Positions 24,801-34,122 of a stretch of DNA of 64,000 nt are shown here, in pieces. The translations under genes were made by a program, and so were the position numbers. Positions within the stretch are counted from its first letter, which is position 1; each line of letters opens with the position of its first letter. The notes under the pieces were generated by a model. The model was not told the origin of the DNA, searched no databases, and was given only the letters and a program-made list of their open reading frames with translations. This stretch comes from an uncultured Bacteroides sp. (lineage in GTDB: Bacteria > Bacteroidota > Bacteroidia > Bacteroidales > Bacteroidaceae), in NCBI RefSeq assembly GCF_963678845.1, contig NZ_OY787464.1, positions 682,001 through 746,000 on the forward strand, given 5' to 3'.

Positions 24801-24863
24801 CTGAAATGTTTCAAATAAGTAGCAATAATGTATTTGCACTACAGTATTAGTTTAAATTATCAA

Positions 24864-24908
24864 GCGCGGGCAATTTTATCTAACAAAAAAAGATATCATT
24901 GCCCGCGC
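24864..24908 (-). terminator. Terminator of the xylan operon (after GH43)
   Basis: Perfect 11-bp G+C-rich stem GCGCGGGCAAT (24864-24874) with ATTGCCCGCGC (24898-24908); the loop is 23 nt. It lies 31 bp after the GH43 stop. Confidence 0.75.
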
Positions 24909-24938
24909 ATAAATTTTTAATTAATCTAAATTCATTGT

Positions 24939-25904
24939 TTACACATTGATGGTTTTTATTTTTCCATCTTCTGTATATTCCAGTTCACAAACCTTCAGAC
25001 TGCGAAGCCATGTTTGCCCTCCCGAAGGAACACAATCATGATGGAACAAATACCATTTGCCCTTGTATTCAGCTATTGCATGATGAGTAGTCCAGCCCAC
25101 CACCGGAGGCAATATCACTCCCTGATATACAAAAGGGCCATAAGGATTGTCACCAATAGCATAGCATAACAAATGAGTGTCACCTGTAGAATAAGAGAAA
25201 TAGTATTTCCCGTTATACTTATGCACCCACGAAGCTTCAAAGAACCTGCGGTTGTTATCGCCTGCTGTCAACGGTTTACCAGCTTCATCAAGAACGATAA
25301 CAGGCTTGGGCTCTTCAGCAAACTCGAGCATATCCTTACTCAATTTTACTACACGTGAAGGAATAGCTGATTCACCATCGGCCGGAAAAGAAGCACTTTC
25401 CAAGGCTTTATTATCACGATAACGCTGAAGCTGTCCGCCCCAAAGACCACCAAAGTACATATAATAATTCCCATCGCCATCATCTAATATGGCAGGATCA
25501 ATGCTGTAGCTACCTTTTATAGGATCTGGTTGAGGAATAAAAGGACCTTCTGGACAATCACTCACAGCTACACCGATGTGAAAAACATCATTCTTATCTT
25601 TCAACGGAAAGTACATATAATATTTCCCATCTTTACATGCCACATCACAGTCCCAAAGCTGGCGTCCGGCCCATGCTATATCGTCTACTTTCAGCACTAT
25701 TCCATGATCTTTAATCTCTCCGTTCATCACATCGTCTGTAGAGAATACATGATAATCTCTCATATCAAAATGATCACCATTATCATTCTCCGGAATTCCT
25801 GATTCCCAGTCGTGAGAAGGATATATGTACAACCTACCGTTAAACACATGTACGGCAGGATCTGCCATATAATCATTTTCTACTAAATATCTTACTGTCT
25901 TCAT
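24939..25904 (-). CDS. Cytoplasmic GH43-family beta-xylosidase/arabinofuranosidase
   Basis: 321 residues, a five-bladed propeller without a signal peptide. The three GH43 catalytic acids are visible: base Asp15 in YMADPAVHV, pKa modulator Asp136 in SIDPAILDDG and acid Glu223 in FFEASWVHKYNGKYYF. The length is that of a single-domain GH43. Lack of a signal peptide, with a sugar symporter and a secreted GH10 in the same operon, suggests it splits imported xylo-oligosaccharides. It starts 6 bp after the GH10 stop. Confidence 0.92.
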   Translation of the reverse strand: MKTVRYLVENDYMADPAVHVFNGRLYIYPSHDWESGIPENDNGDHFDMRDYHVFSTDDVMNGEIKDHGIVLKVDDIAWAGRQLWDCDVACKDGKYYMYFPLKDKNDVFHIGVAVSDCPEGPFIPQPDPIKGSYSIDPAILDDGDGNYYMYFGGLWGGQLQRYRDNKALESASFPADGESAIPSRVVKLSKDMLEFAEEPKPVIVLDEAGKPLTAGDNNRRFFEASWVHKYNGKYYFSYSTGDTHLLCYAIGDNPYGPFVYQGVILPPVVGWTTHHAIAEYKGKWYLFHHDCVPSGGQTWLRSLKVCELEYTEDGKIKTINV

Positions 25905-25910
25905 CGCTAT

Positions 25911-27032
25911 TTATTTTGAGCTTTTTAAAATCTTATTTATAAATGGTTTAGGGTTATAATTGCGGTCAAACAACAATGGATAATCGGTTCTTCCTCTTAC
26001 CGGAAATCCATTTTTCCATGAATCACCGTCTGTTACTCCCCATGCAGTTACACGAGAGATAACATCTGAATGCTTGATAAACAGATTAAAAAACTTCTCC
26101 ATACGATTATTCCATGCCAATGAAACAGAATCGGGCAGTCCGTTTGGATAAGGGTTCAGTTCCTTCTTATAAGCCGACACATCAGCAATATTAGCTCCGG
26201 TATATGCAGAAGGCAGAGCACTCATATCCCACTCTGTAATCATAACCTTCACGCCAGTACTAGCAAAGCTATTGATACTTTCTTCAAAATCTTCATAACG
26301 AGGATAATCCATACCCATGTGTCCCTGCATACCCACAGCATCAATACGAAGTCCTTTTTCCTTCAGTTTCTTTACCATCTCTACAACCTTGTCGCGTTTT
26401 CCTTTTGCATCCATACCATAATCATTATAATGCAATTCTGCATCTGGATCAGCTTCATGTGCATATTGAAAAGCCAAAGGAATATATTCCTCACCTAAAA
26501 TCTCATAAAATTTAGTCTTACGCCAGGAACCATCTGATTCAATTGCTTCATTAACCACATCCCAACCTTTTATCCTACCTTTATAACGGCCTACAATTGT
26601 GTGAATATGATTTTTCATGCGTTCTTTCAGCACTTCCGGAGATACATTATTTCCATCTTTATCTACACAAAACCAGCGAGATAATTGCGAATGCCATATC
26701 AGACAATGTCCTATAACTTTCATTCCATTTTCTTCTCCAAACTTCACCAATGCATCAGCATCTGTGAAATTATAAGTATCTTCTGTAGGATGAATCACTT
26801 CAGATTTCATGCAATTTTCGGCAACAATAGAATTGAAATGCTTTTTAATAAGTCGCAAAGCTTTTACATCCTGACCGGCAACCTGCCTGGTACTGACCGC
26901 AGCTCCAATAAGGAAATATTTACCTACAACATTTTTTAAAGCTGAATCTGAATAGGTAGCCGGCTCAGAGCCTTTGCAACTTATTGAAACAGCTGCAATA
27001 AAAAATAAAAATGTCAGAAATTTTATTTTCAT
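25911..27032 (-). CDS. GH10 endo-1,4-beta-xylanase lipoprotein
   Basis: 373 residues with a lipoprotein signal ending SISC (lipidated Cys19), so it is anchored in a membrane, perhaps surface-exposed. The GH10 barrel shows IGHCLIWHSQLSRW, the acid/base Glu162 in WDVVNEAIESDG and the nucleophile Glu267 in MITEWDMS, plus WGVTDGDSW near the end. It cuts internal xylan bonds. It is the middle gene of a symporter-GH10-GH43 operon (16 bp and 6 bp gaps). Confidence 0.95.
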   Translation of the reverse strand: MKIKFLTFLFFIAAVSISCKGSEPATYSDSALKNVVGKYFLIGAAVSTRQVAGQDVKALRLIKKHFNSIVAENCMKSEVIHPTEDTYNFTDADALVKFGEENGMKVIGHCLIWHSQLSRWFCVDKDGNNVSPEVLKERMKNHIHTIVGRYKGRIKGWDVVNEAIESDGSWRKTKFYEILGEEYIPLAFQYAHEADPDAELHYNDYGMDAKGKRDKVVEMVKKLKEKGLRIDAVGMQGHMGMDYPRYEDFEESINSFASTGVKVMITEWDMSALPSAYTGANIADVSAYKKELNPYPNGLPDSVSLAWNNRMEKFFNLFIKHSDVISRVTAWGVTDGDSWKNGFPVRGRTDYPLLFDRNYNPKPFINKILKSSK

Positions 27033-27048
27033 AATATTAAGTTATAAA

Positions 27049-28542
27049 TTAATCTTTATATCGACTTCTGGTTGATTGTAATTCCAGCTGCATTTTCTCA
27101 TTGTACTTCTTTGTAATGGGGTAAAAATAAAGCGATAAAACAGCTACAAAGAATGTACATGCAGGGATAAGACTTGATGAAAGGACTATTCCATTTATTG
27201 CTGTGTTGCTTTGATTAACACCAGCTCCCGATACATACCCAAATCCGGAAAGCAGAAAGCCCAATATAGCTCCACCAATACCTAATCCGGCTTTGAGAGC
27301 AAACACAACACCTGCAAAAACCAATCCCGTAGCACGGCGGTTATTTACATATTCAGAATAATCGGCAACATCAGCAATCATTGCCCACAACAAAGGTACA
27401 GTTGGAGCATATGCCAGACTCTTTAAAAAGTTCAGTAAAAACATAGTTCCTACATCTGCTTTTCCAGGGAAGTAGAAAAGAGCTGTGAACAAGGTTGTTA
27501 AACCCAGACAAACAATAAATACACTCTTTTTTCCGTAGCGGTTAGATAAAAAGCCTGACAGGAAAATAACGCCAAAGAACTGTACTAATGCTCCAAGCAT
27601 ATTAAATACTCCAAAACCTACCTCATACGCTTTATCCGGGCTACTAACTATAAGTCCGAAAGCATTCAGAATAGTATGCCAAACACCATGAGAAGAAGTA
27701 GATGCCACTAGCCCCATTTTACCAAGAAAATCATAAAGAGCATTTGCATCCACATAATTTTCAAAGTAGTAATTCATTGCACTACCCCACATTGCCAAAG
27801 TTATGAAAAGGAATAGAGTAAGAATGAACATGGCACGCCACGGAAGACTGGCCACAACATCTTTAAGGTCTTGTCTGATGTTCGTTTTCTGGCTGGCTGG
27901 AGGCGTAATGCGTTCACGGGCGGAGAAGAAAGTTATAACTAAAAAGACAAAGCCGATAACAGCAAACAAACTAATGGTACAGAACCATCCATGGGCGATA
28001 TCTCCTCCTTCAGAGAATTTTCTTACAAGCGGAAGTGTTAATCCCTGCACAACAAACTGTGCAATGGTAGCTGCAACAAAACGAATAGATGTTATACTTG
28101 TACGTTCCTTTATGTTGCTTGTCATAACCCCTCCCAATGAAGAATAAGGAGTATTATTAAATGAGTAGACAGACATCAGCAAGGTGTAAGAGATTGTTGC
28201 ATAAAGTGCTACTAAGCCTTTATCATGAATTCCCGGATTGGTGAAGGCAAGAATATAGAATACCATAAAAGGTAATGCAGTCCACAACACCCACGGACGG
28301 AATTTCCCAAAACGGGTCTTTGTCCGATCTGACAAGATTCCTACCGTTGGGTCAACAAAGGCATCGGCAATGCGGGCAACCAACATTACTGTTCCGGCAA
28401 CAGCACCTTCAAGACCAAATACATCCGTGTAAAATTTGGTCTGATAAATCATCATCATTTGGAACACTAGATTGGCAGAACAGTCTCCCAAACTATAGCC
28501 GATCTTTTCGAGCATCGACACTTTTTGAAATTGCGTATTCAT
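27049..28542 (-). CDS. GPH-family sugar:cation symporter (xyloside transporter-like)
   Basis: About 497 residues from MNTQFQKVSMLEKIGYSLGD, with some 12 membrane segments. The start KIGYSLGDCSANLVFQMMM, and RIADAFVDPTVGILSDRTKTRFGKFRPW with LWAMIADVADYSEY further on, are signatures of the glycoside-pentoside-hexuronide family (MelB/XynP). It takes up xylose oligomers or xylosides with Na+ or H+. The longer frame to 28593 is disfavoured by a promoter element at 28591-28598. First gene of the xylan operon; no SusC/D pair is present. Confidence 0.92.
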   Translation of the reverse strand: MNTQFQKVSMLEKIGYSLGDCSANLVFQMMMIYQTKFYTDVFGLEGAVAGTVMLVARIADAFVDPTVGILSDRTKTRFGKFRPWVLWTALPFMVFYILAFTNPGIHDKGLVALYATISYTLLMSVYSFNNTPYSSLGGVMTSNIKERTSITSIRFVAATIAQFVVQGLTLPLVRKFSEGGDIAHGWFCTISLFAVIGFVFLVITFFSARERITPPASQKTNIRQDLKDVVASLPWRAMFILTLFLFITLAMWGSAMNYYFENYVDANALYDFLGKMGLVASTSSHGVWHTILNAFGLIVSSPDKAYEVGFGVFNMLGALVQFFGVIFLSGFLSNRYGKKSVFIVCLGLTTLFTALFYFPGKADVGTMFLLNFLKSLAYAPTVPLLWAMIADVADYSEYVNNRRATGLVFAGVVFALKAGLGIGGAILGFLLSGFGYVSGAGVNQSNTAINGIVLSSSLIPACTFFVAVLSLYFYPITKKYNEKMQLELQSTRSRYKD

Positions 28543-28590
28543 AACAGTTTTTATATTTAAAATTTCTAATAAGGCTATTATCTCTTTGTA

Positions 28591-28598
28591 CAAAGATA
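28591..28598 (-). promoter_or_regulatory. Predicted -7 element of the xylan operon, beside a CTTTGTACAAAG palindrome
   Basis: Minus-strand TATCTTTG. It overlaps a perfect 12-bp palindrome CTTTGTACAAAG (28584-28595), which may be an operator. Confidence 0.5.
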
Positions 28599-28760
28599 CC
28601 TCACTATTAAATTTTAAATGCCAACATTATAATACACACTCTTTGTTATACATTACATTCTTTGTTTCAATATAACAAATTCTTTTCTCTACGTTACATT
28701 ACGTCTATTTACTGCATAAAATCTGGAATTATTGCCTGCCTACGATCTTCAAATTACAAT

Positions 28761-30074
28761 TTAATAAATATGATTTCCAACAGCAACTTTTAGTTTCAGC
28801 ACACTGATAAGATTATCTAATCTGGACTTTAATAACTGAAGGCGGCTTTCAGAAACTGCTGTTTCTGAATCCAGCAAATCAAGATTAGTTATGACGCCAT
28901 TCTTGAAACTGGTCTTAGCTAATTCGAAAGCTTGCAAGGCGTGAGCAAGCTGCATTTCAAACTGAGTCACTTTCTTTTTGGAAGCATCTATGTCAGATTG
29001 TGCCCCTACTACTTCATTTACTATCTTGCGACGTACTATCTCTGTTTCATACTGGGAACTAATTAAGTTGGATTTAGATGCCTGCAAATTATACTTAGTT
29101 CTTTTAGCATCAAAAAGGGGCACCTTCACTCCCACTCCAACCACGAAATTGCCTTTCATCTGATTCAAATCAGGAGAATAACCATTCTTAAATCCGGCAG
29201 AACCAAATGCGTTTATTACAGGATTATTGGCCGATTTAATTGCCGAAAAGTTCAAGTTTTCCAATTCGGTTTTCTCTTTTGCCATTTTCATTTCCTCACG
29301 ATGCTCTATTGCATAGGCCACAGATGCATCTTCTGCAGAAGCCATTTCCATAGATGAAACAGTCATCACTCTGTGAGGAGTATCTTCCGGAAATCCCAAT
29401 AAAGTATTTAGCACAGCCAACTGAGTGCGAAGAGCCGCTTCGAGGTCATACTTCTGACTCTCTATTGAAGAGAGCTTTACCTGGGTGGTGAGTATTTCAT
29501 ACTTAGTAGCCGAACCGGTAATGTTCTTTTTCTCAATTGATTCCAAATGACTCTGCAGGTTTCTCAACTCTTCATTCTTAATGTCTATAGCACTCTGAAG
29601 ATACACCAAAGTATAATAATTATTAGTTACCAACAGAGAGAGTGACTGCTTTATCTGATCAATAGTTATCACATTAAGTTGCTTTTTCTTATTCTCCACA
29701 TCCACTGCCTTCGCGGTTTTACCAAAGTCATAGATTGTTTGATTCACATTAACTCCTGCTGTATAATTATCATAAGGGTTAAACTGGAATGTACCTAATC
29801 CGGGAAAAGCAACTTTAGAGACTGGTCCTAACCGTGTATATGAAGCATTCAAATCAACTGTTGGCAAATAAGCCGATTTTGCTAATTCAATTTTGGCTGT
29901 AGCTCCATTAAGAGTCTCTTGTGCTTCTTTTACAGAAGGGTGACTTTGTATAACTTGAGTCATTACCTGTTCAAAAGATAAGGAATCGGCTTTTTGTTGA
30001 GCTAGAACAGGCATTACAGAAAACCCGGTTAGCACAAGCAGCATAAAAACTATTTTAAATGTTTGTTTCATCAT
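28761..30074 (-). CDS. TolC-like outer-membrane efflux protein
   Basis: 437 residues with signal peptide (IVFMLLVLTGFSVMPVLAQ). Two repeated outer-membrane efflux (OEP) halves with long coiled-coil helices, for example HPSVKEAQETLNGATAKIELAKSA-like and SFKNGVITNLDLLDSETAVSESRLQLL. It forms the trimeric channel of a tripartite pump. Last gene of the TetR-EmrA-EmrB-TolC operon, 11 bp after EmrB, so the three are a complete exporter across both membranes. Confidence 0.92.
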   Translation of the reverse strand: MMKQTFKIVFMLLVLTGFSVMPVLAQQKADSLSFEQVMTQVIQSHPSVKEAQETLNGATAKIELAKSAYLPTVDLNASYTRLGPVSKVAFPGLGTFQFNPYDNYTAGVNVNQTIYDFGKTAKAVDVENKKKQLNVITIDQIKQSLSLLVTNNYYTLVYLQSAIDIKNEELRNLQSHLESIEKKNITGSATKYEILTTQVKLSSIESQKYDLEAALRTQLAVLNTLLGFPEDTPHRVMTVSSMEMASAEDASVAYAIEHREEMKMAKEKTELENLNFSAIKSANNPVINAFGSAGFKNGYSPDLNQMKGNFVVGVGVKVPLFDAKRTKYNLQASKSNLISSQYETEIVRRKIVNEVVGAQSDIDASKKKVTQFEMQLAHALQAFELAKTSFKNGVITNLDLLDSETAVSESRLQLLKSRLDNLISVLKLKVAVGNHIY

Positions 30075-30085
30075 AATCTGATATT

Positions 30086-31684
30086 TTATTCATTGTTCTT
30101 TTTCCTATGCAACAAAAGCACAGGAGCACTACCCAATAGTGTAATAATGGCTACTAATAAGAAATCATCATCTACACCTTGAATATAAGCTTGCTTATTA
30201 ATATTCGAGATTAGCAGCACCTGTCCTTGCTGAGCTGCAACAGAAGGTGAACTTCCCGCCTGGCTTTGAGCAAAACCTTGCAATCCGCTTTTAACCTGCA
30301 TATATTCCGGAGCATTAGGCTGAATTGCTTCACTATAAAGCTCGGAGTGATAGGTTACACGTGTGGTAAGCACTGTAGTCAATATTGCAACTCCCAAGCT
30401 ACCTCCGATTTGACGAATAGTATTTGACACACCGGATGCCTGAGCCATTTTCTCACGAGGTATTTGCGACAAAGAAAGAGTGCTAAGAGGCGTAAAAATT
30501 ATACCCAACGCAAACCCACGAATATAAAGCCCCATCATAATATAAGGTCTTTCAGTGAGAAACGAAAGGGAAGAATTCATATAAAAACTGATAGTCAATA
30601 AAATGATTCCCGTTATAATAATCCATTTAGGATTTATCTTATTCCCAAGAAATCCAGAAGTAGGAGACATTGCACCCTGAATGATACCTACAGGAAGAAA
30701 TACCGCTCCGGATTGCAAAGCTGTATACCCCAATGAATTCTGAAGATAGAGAGGCAATAGAAAAGTACTGCCAAACATCCCGATACTAAACATTAGCATA
30801 ATAAGGGAACAAATTCCAAAATTCCTGTTTTTGAGCAGACGCAAATCCAGTAACGGTTCATCAACAGTAAGCTCTGCAGTAATGAATGTAACCATAGCTA
30901 TCAAAGAGACCGCCAGACAAACCAGAATGTATGGTGCACCCCATCCATCAGAGTTAGTTGCTGCATTTCCTTGAGAAAGAGCATAAAGAAGCAGGGGCAG
31001 AAATATCACTGCAGAAAAGAATCCTATACTATCAAATTTACGTACCCGCTTATTTTTATATTCACTTTGTATAATCACCGTTGCTGCCATACCTATAACC
31101 CCGATAGGGACATTAACGTCAAAAATTAATTGCCAGCTAAAATTATCTACCAGATATCCTCCGATAAGCGGACCAAATGAGACAGAAGCTGCTGCCGCAA
31201 TAGCCCAGAAGCCCAAAGCAAGTCCTCTTTGCTGAGGAGGGAACTCTCTGGAAATAATAGCCATACCTAAAGGTTGAATTGCTCCTGCTCCAAAGCCCTG
31301 AATAACCCGGGAAAATATCAGCATATCTTCATTGCCGGACATACCGCAAAGCAAAGACCCAAAGGTAAACAGCAATAGCCCGAGAAAGTACATACGCTTG
31401 TAGCCAAACTTATCGGCCATCCAGCCCGAAGTAGGCAACATCACTGCCATAGCAAGCATGTAAGCTGTAGACACCCATTGAATTTTATCAATCCCCACAC
31501 CAAAAGAAGTCATAATTTTGGGCAATGCCACATTCACAATGGTTGAGTCGAGCACAGCCATGAATGTTCCAATCATAATATTACCCAACAACCACCACTT
31601 ATACTCTTTGTGTTGAGGATGAAAAACCGAATTCCGGTTTCTCACCTTTTTTCTAAATCGGTGAGCTAGTGTAACGTCCTTCAT
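30086..31684 (-). CDS. DHA2-family MFS drug exporter (EmrB-like)
   Basis: 532 residues with about 14 membrane segments. Motifs: LDSTIVNVALPKIMTSFG near the first segment, GWMADKFGYKRMYFLG (MFS motif A) and GAIQPLGMAIISREFPPQQRG, typical of DHA2/EmrB pumps that use the proton gradient. The stop of EmrA is 2 bp before its start, so they are translated together. Substrate is unknown; family members export hydrophobic drugs, bile salts or fatty acids. Confidence 0.93.
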   Translation of the reverse strand: MKDVTLAHRFRKKVRNRNSVFHPQHKEYKWWLLGNIMIGTFMAVLDSTIVNVALPKIMTSFGVGIDKIQWVSTAYMLAMAVMLPTSGWMADKFGYKRMYFLGLLLFTFGSLLCGMSGNEDMLIFSRVIQGFGAGAIQPLGMAIISREFPPQQRGLALGFWAIAAAASVSFGPLIGGYLVDNFSWQLIFDVNVPIGVIGMAATVIIQSEYKNKRVRKFDSIGFFSAVIFLPLLLYALSQGNAATNSDGWGAPYILVCLAVSLIAMVTFITAELTVDEPLLDLRLLKNRNFGICSLIMLMFSIGMFGSTFLLPLYLQNSLGYTALQSGAVFLPVGIIQGAMSPTSGFLGNKINPKWIIITGIILLTISFYMNSSLSFLTERPYIMMGLYIRGFALGIIFTPLSTLSLSQIPREKMAQASGVSNTIRQIGGSLGVAILTTVLTTRVTYHSELYSEAIQPNAPEYMQVKSGLQGFAQSQAGSSPSVAAQQGQVLLISNINKQAYIQGVDDDFLLVAIITLLGSAPVLLLHRKKNNE

Positions 31685-31686
31685 TG

Positions 31687-32694
31687 CTAATCCTTAATGA
31701 TTTTTACAACAACAGACATTCCTGCCAAAAGATTATATTTAGCTAACGAAGCATTGTCTTCTGTTCCATCAATAGATATTTTTAAAGGAATACGTTGCGT
31801 TACCTTTGTAAAGTTACCCGATGCATTATTAGGTGGAATCAATGAGAACTGAGAAGCTGTATTTGAGCTAAACTCAATAATTTTGCCGGTAAATTTAACA
31901 TCCGGATAAGCATCTATTGCCAACTTAGCTTTTTGATTAAGGTGTAATCCAGCCATCTTAGTCTCTTCCAGATAAACTATCACCCATAATTTGTGAGAGT
32001 TAGTAACTGTAAGGATTGTTTGTCCGGGTTGTGTTACACTACCCTCTAACAACCATTTTTTAGCTACTGTTCCATCAATCTGTGCATACAAATGCGTATT
32101 ATTGAGTTGAGTGGAAATTACTCCGATCTGAGCTTTTGTTGTTTCAATGGCAGCAACTGAAGAGCCTACTTGTGCGCGGGATACCGACAGTTGTGTTTTT
32201 GACGCATCAAGTTGTGCTTTGGCTGTTTCCCAAGCTTTCTTTGCATGATCATATTGCTCTTTGGTGATTACATCACCTTTATACTGTTCTTTTGCACGTG
32301 AATAATCTTCTTGTGCTTTAGCTAATCCTACCTGAAATACTTTAATGTTATCCTGATCATATTTTAGCTTAGCTTCAGACTGTAGCTGTGCCGCTTTTGA
32401 TTGATCAAGATTTGCAATAGCCTGCAATTTTTGTGCATGCAATTCAGTGCTGTCTAGTTCGGCAAGTAATGTGCCTTTCTTAACTGTGTCTCCTTCTTCA
32501 AAATAAATATGGTTGATGCGTCCCAATATTTTAGAGCTTATTGCATAGTTATCCGAGTCAATATGCGCATCATCAGTAGATACATATTTTGTGTATTCAC
32601 TATACCAATACCAACCACCACCTAAAACAACTGCAATTACCACAATCAATGGGATATACATCTTTATCCCTTTTTTCTTTTTCTCTTTCTTCAT
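31687..32694 (-). CDS. HlyD/EmrA-type membrane-fusion protein
   Basis: 335 residues: one N-terminal membrane anchor (YIPLIVVIAVVLGGGWYWY), the barrel-sandwich start YVSTDDAHIDSDNYAISSKILGRI, a long coiled coil (about 85-190, rich in Gln, Ala, Lys), and the second half HLYAQIDGTVAKKWLLEGSVTQPGQ. It bridges EmrB to TolC in the periplasm. Encoded between TetR and EmrB. Confidence 0.93.
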   Translation of the reverse strand: MKKEKKKKGIKMYIPLIVVIAVVLGGGWYWYSEYTKYVSTDDAHIDSDNYAISSKILGRINHIYFEEGDTVKKGTLLAELDSTELHAQKLQAIANLDQSKAAQLQSEAKLKYDQDNIKVFQVGLAKAQEDYSRAKEQYKGDVITKEQYDHAKKAWETAKAQLDASKTQLSVSRAQVGSSVAAIETTKAQIGVISTQLNNTHLYAQIDGTVAKKWLLEGSVTQPGQTILTVTNSHKLWVIVYLEETKMAGLHLNQKAKLAIDAYPDVKFTGKIIEFSSNTASQFSLIPPNNASGNFTKVTQRIPLKISIDGTEDNASLAKYNLLAGMSVVVKIIKD

Positions 32695-32780
32695 ACCTTT
32701 TAATAAAATAAACCTCTTAACAATTAACGCTATTCAGTGATTGATTTATAAATAAAAAAACTAATTTTACCTTTATATCC

Positions 32781-33401
32781 TTATTTTCTTAATGATTTCA
32801 CAAACATTTCCACAAACAAATTGATCATTCTAAGCAATCTGTCGTATTCATGAGCTTCCAGATAGAAAATGTCTTTATTTCTAAGTGCTGACATAGATAG
32901 TCCTTTCATTGCATCAAGAAGTAATTCTGTATATTCATCTATATTACAAGGTTCAAACTGCCCTTTGGCTATACCTACATTCAGAATATTAGTTATCATA
33001 TCCTCTTCCTGAGTTCTGAATTCGGCCCATAAGCCGTGCATTAAAGAATGTAATTCGTGAGCATAATCATGTCGTAGTCTGCTTAAATTAAGTAACTTTT
33101 CCCAATATGATACTCTGATATTCACATACTCCCTGATCATTTCAGATGCATCAGTAAGTGTAACCATCTTTTCACGAACCAATTCAACAAAGAAATCATG
33201 TTCTTTCTTAACCACAGCAATATACAAATGTTCTTTATCCGGGAAATAGTAATATAAAGATCCTTTGCACATGTTAAGATCTGAAGCTATTTCATTCATT
33301 GTCGTTTTTTCAAAACCATATTGTCCAAAGCGCTTTTGAGCAACTGTTACAATTTGTTCTGTCTTATTCTGACTTTCTCCTAAACGTTTACTAACTGCCA
33401 T
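32781..33401 (-). CDS. TetR-family regulator of the efflux operon
   Basis: About 206 residues from the ATG at 33401 (MAVSKRLGES). N-terminal helix-turn-helix: FGQYGFEKTTMNEIASDLNMCKGSLYYYFPDKEHLY; the remainder is the helical ligand/dimer domain. The longer frame to 33458 is rejected because the predicted -7 element lies at 33456-33463. It heads the efflux operon, separated from EmrA by 86 bp, and probably represses it until a drug or bile-type ligand binds. Confidence 0.92.
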   Translation of the reverse strand: MAVSKRLGESQNKTEQIVTVAQKRFGQYGFEKTTMNEIASDLNMCKGSLYYYFPDKEHLYIAVVKKEHDFFVELVREKMVTLTDASEMIREYVNIRVSYWEKLLNLSRLRHDYAHELHSLMHGLWAEFRTQEEDMITNILNVGIAKGQFEPCNIDEYTELLLDAMKGLSMSALRNKDIFYLEAHEYDRLLRMINLFVEMFVKSLRK

Positions 33402-33432
33402 TATTCTTATTCTGTTTTTGTAATTTAGTCTA

Positions 33433-33463
33433 TTTGACTTTTTTGTTCGAATGGTCAAAATTA
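33433..33463 (-). promoter_or_regulatory. Promoter and candidate TetR operator
   Basis: Minus-strand -7 element TAATTTTG (33463-33456). An inverted repeat TTTGAC (33433-33438) / GTCAAA (33454-33459) with a 15-bp spacer overlaps it and the predicted start point. Confidence 0.45.
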
Positions 33464-33600
33464 GATATATATTTAGTACGATTACATCTTTTTTCTAAAA
33501 AAAACTTATGAGAACAATTATTAACAAGCAGATAAAAACCCTTAAAAGGACCTATTTTATTACGAAAGTAAGGCTATGTATCAAATAGTATATATAAAAA

Positions 33601-33647
33601 TACTCGGGCTTTTATTGTTAATCTATTTAACAATAAAAGCCCGAGTA
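33601..33647 (-). terminator. Strong terminator hairpin of the GNAT operon
   Basis: Perfect 21-bp inverted repeat (33601-33621 and 33627-33647) with a 5-nt loop TCTAT; the G+C-rich base of the stem reads ACTCGGGC. A T-run follows on the minus strand. Confidence 0.85.
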
Positions 33648-33681
33648 AATAAAAAAATGAATTATGCCGAGTTACGGTCAA

Positions 33682-34122
33682 TTAAAAAATCAAATCACAA
33701 TTTCGTTCAATATCATCAATTATAGCGCCTAAATTCTTATAAAATGCAATAGCCGGTTCATTCCAACTGGAAACCTGCCAACGTAATTTATGGCAATCTT
33801 CTTTCTTTGCAAAATCAATAACTGCGTTAATTAAAGAACGGCCAACTCCTTTTCCACGGTACTCTTCTTTAACATATAAATCATCCATATAGAGTGATTT
33901 GCCAAACCATGTATAATATGCAAAGAAGTAAACTACATATCCAATTATTTCTTTTGAATGTGTTTCAGCAACAAAGCAATTAATATATTCTTTCTCTTTC
34001 TGCATTTGTTCTAATGAGTTTGCTAACCTATCAGAGCAATTTTCAAAGGCAGCAAAATCCCTGATCATCGAAAAGATTACAGGGTAGTCGTGTTCATCTG
34101 CTTTTCTAATTCTTATTTCCAT
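33682..34122 (-). CDS. GNAT acetyltransferase (diamine-acetyltransferase-like)
   Basis: 146 residues from the Met at 34122, beginning MEIRIRKADEHDYPVIFSMIRDF. The acetyl-CoA motif is DDLYVKEEYRGKGVGRSLINAVIDFAKK, followed by CHKLRWQVSSWNEPAIAFYKNLGA. The style resembles SAT-type polyamine acetyltransferases, but the substrate is not proven. Its ATG overlaps the stop of the gene before it (TAATG), so the two are translationally coupled. Fourth gene of a four-gene operon ending at the 33.6-kb hairpin. Confidence 0.88.
   Translation of the reverse strand: MEIRIRKADEHDYPVIFSMIRDFAAFENCSDRLANSLEQMQKEKEYINCFVAETHSKEIIGYVVYFFAYYTWFGKSLYMDDLYVKEEYRGKGVGRSLINAVIDFAKKEDCHKLRWQVSSWNEPAIAFYKNLGAIIDDIERNCDLIF

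Noticed and set aside
33402..33458. N-terminal extension of the TetR regulator
   Set aside because: The predicted -7 element overlaps it; MAVSKRL is the normal start for the fold.
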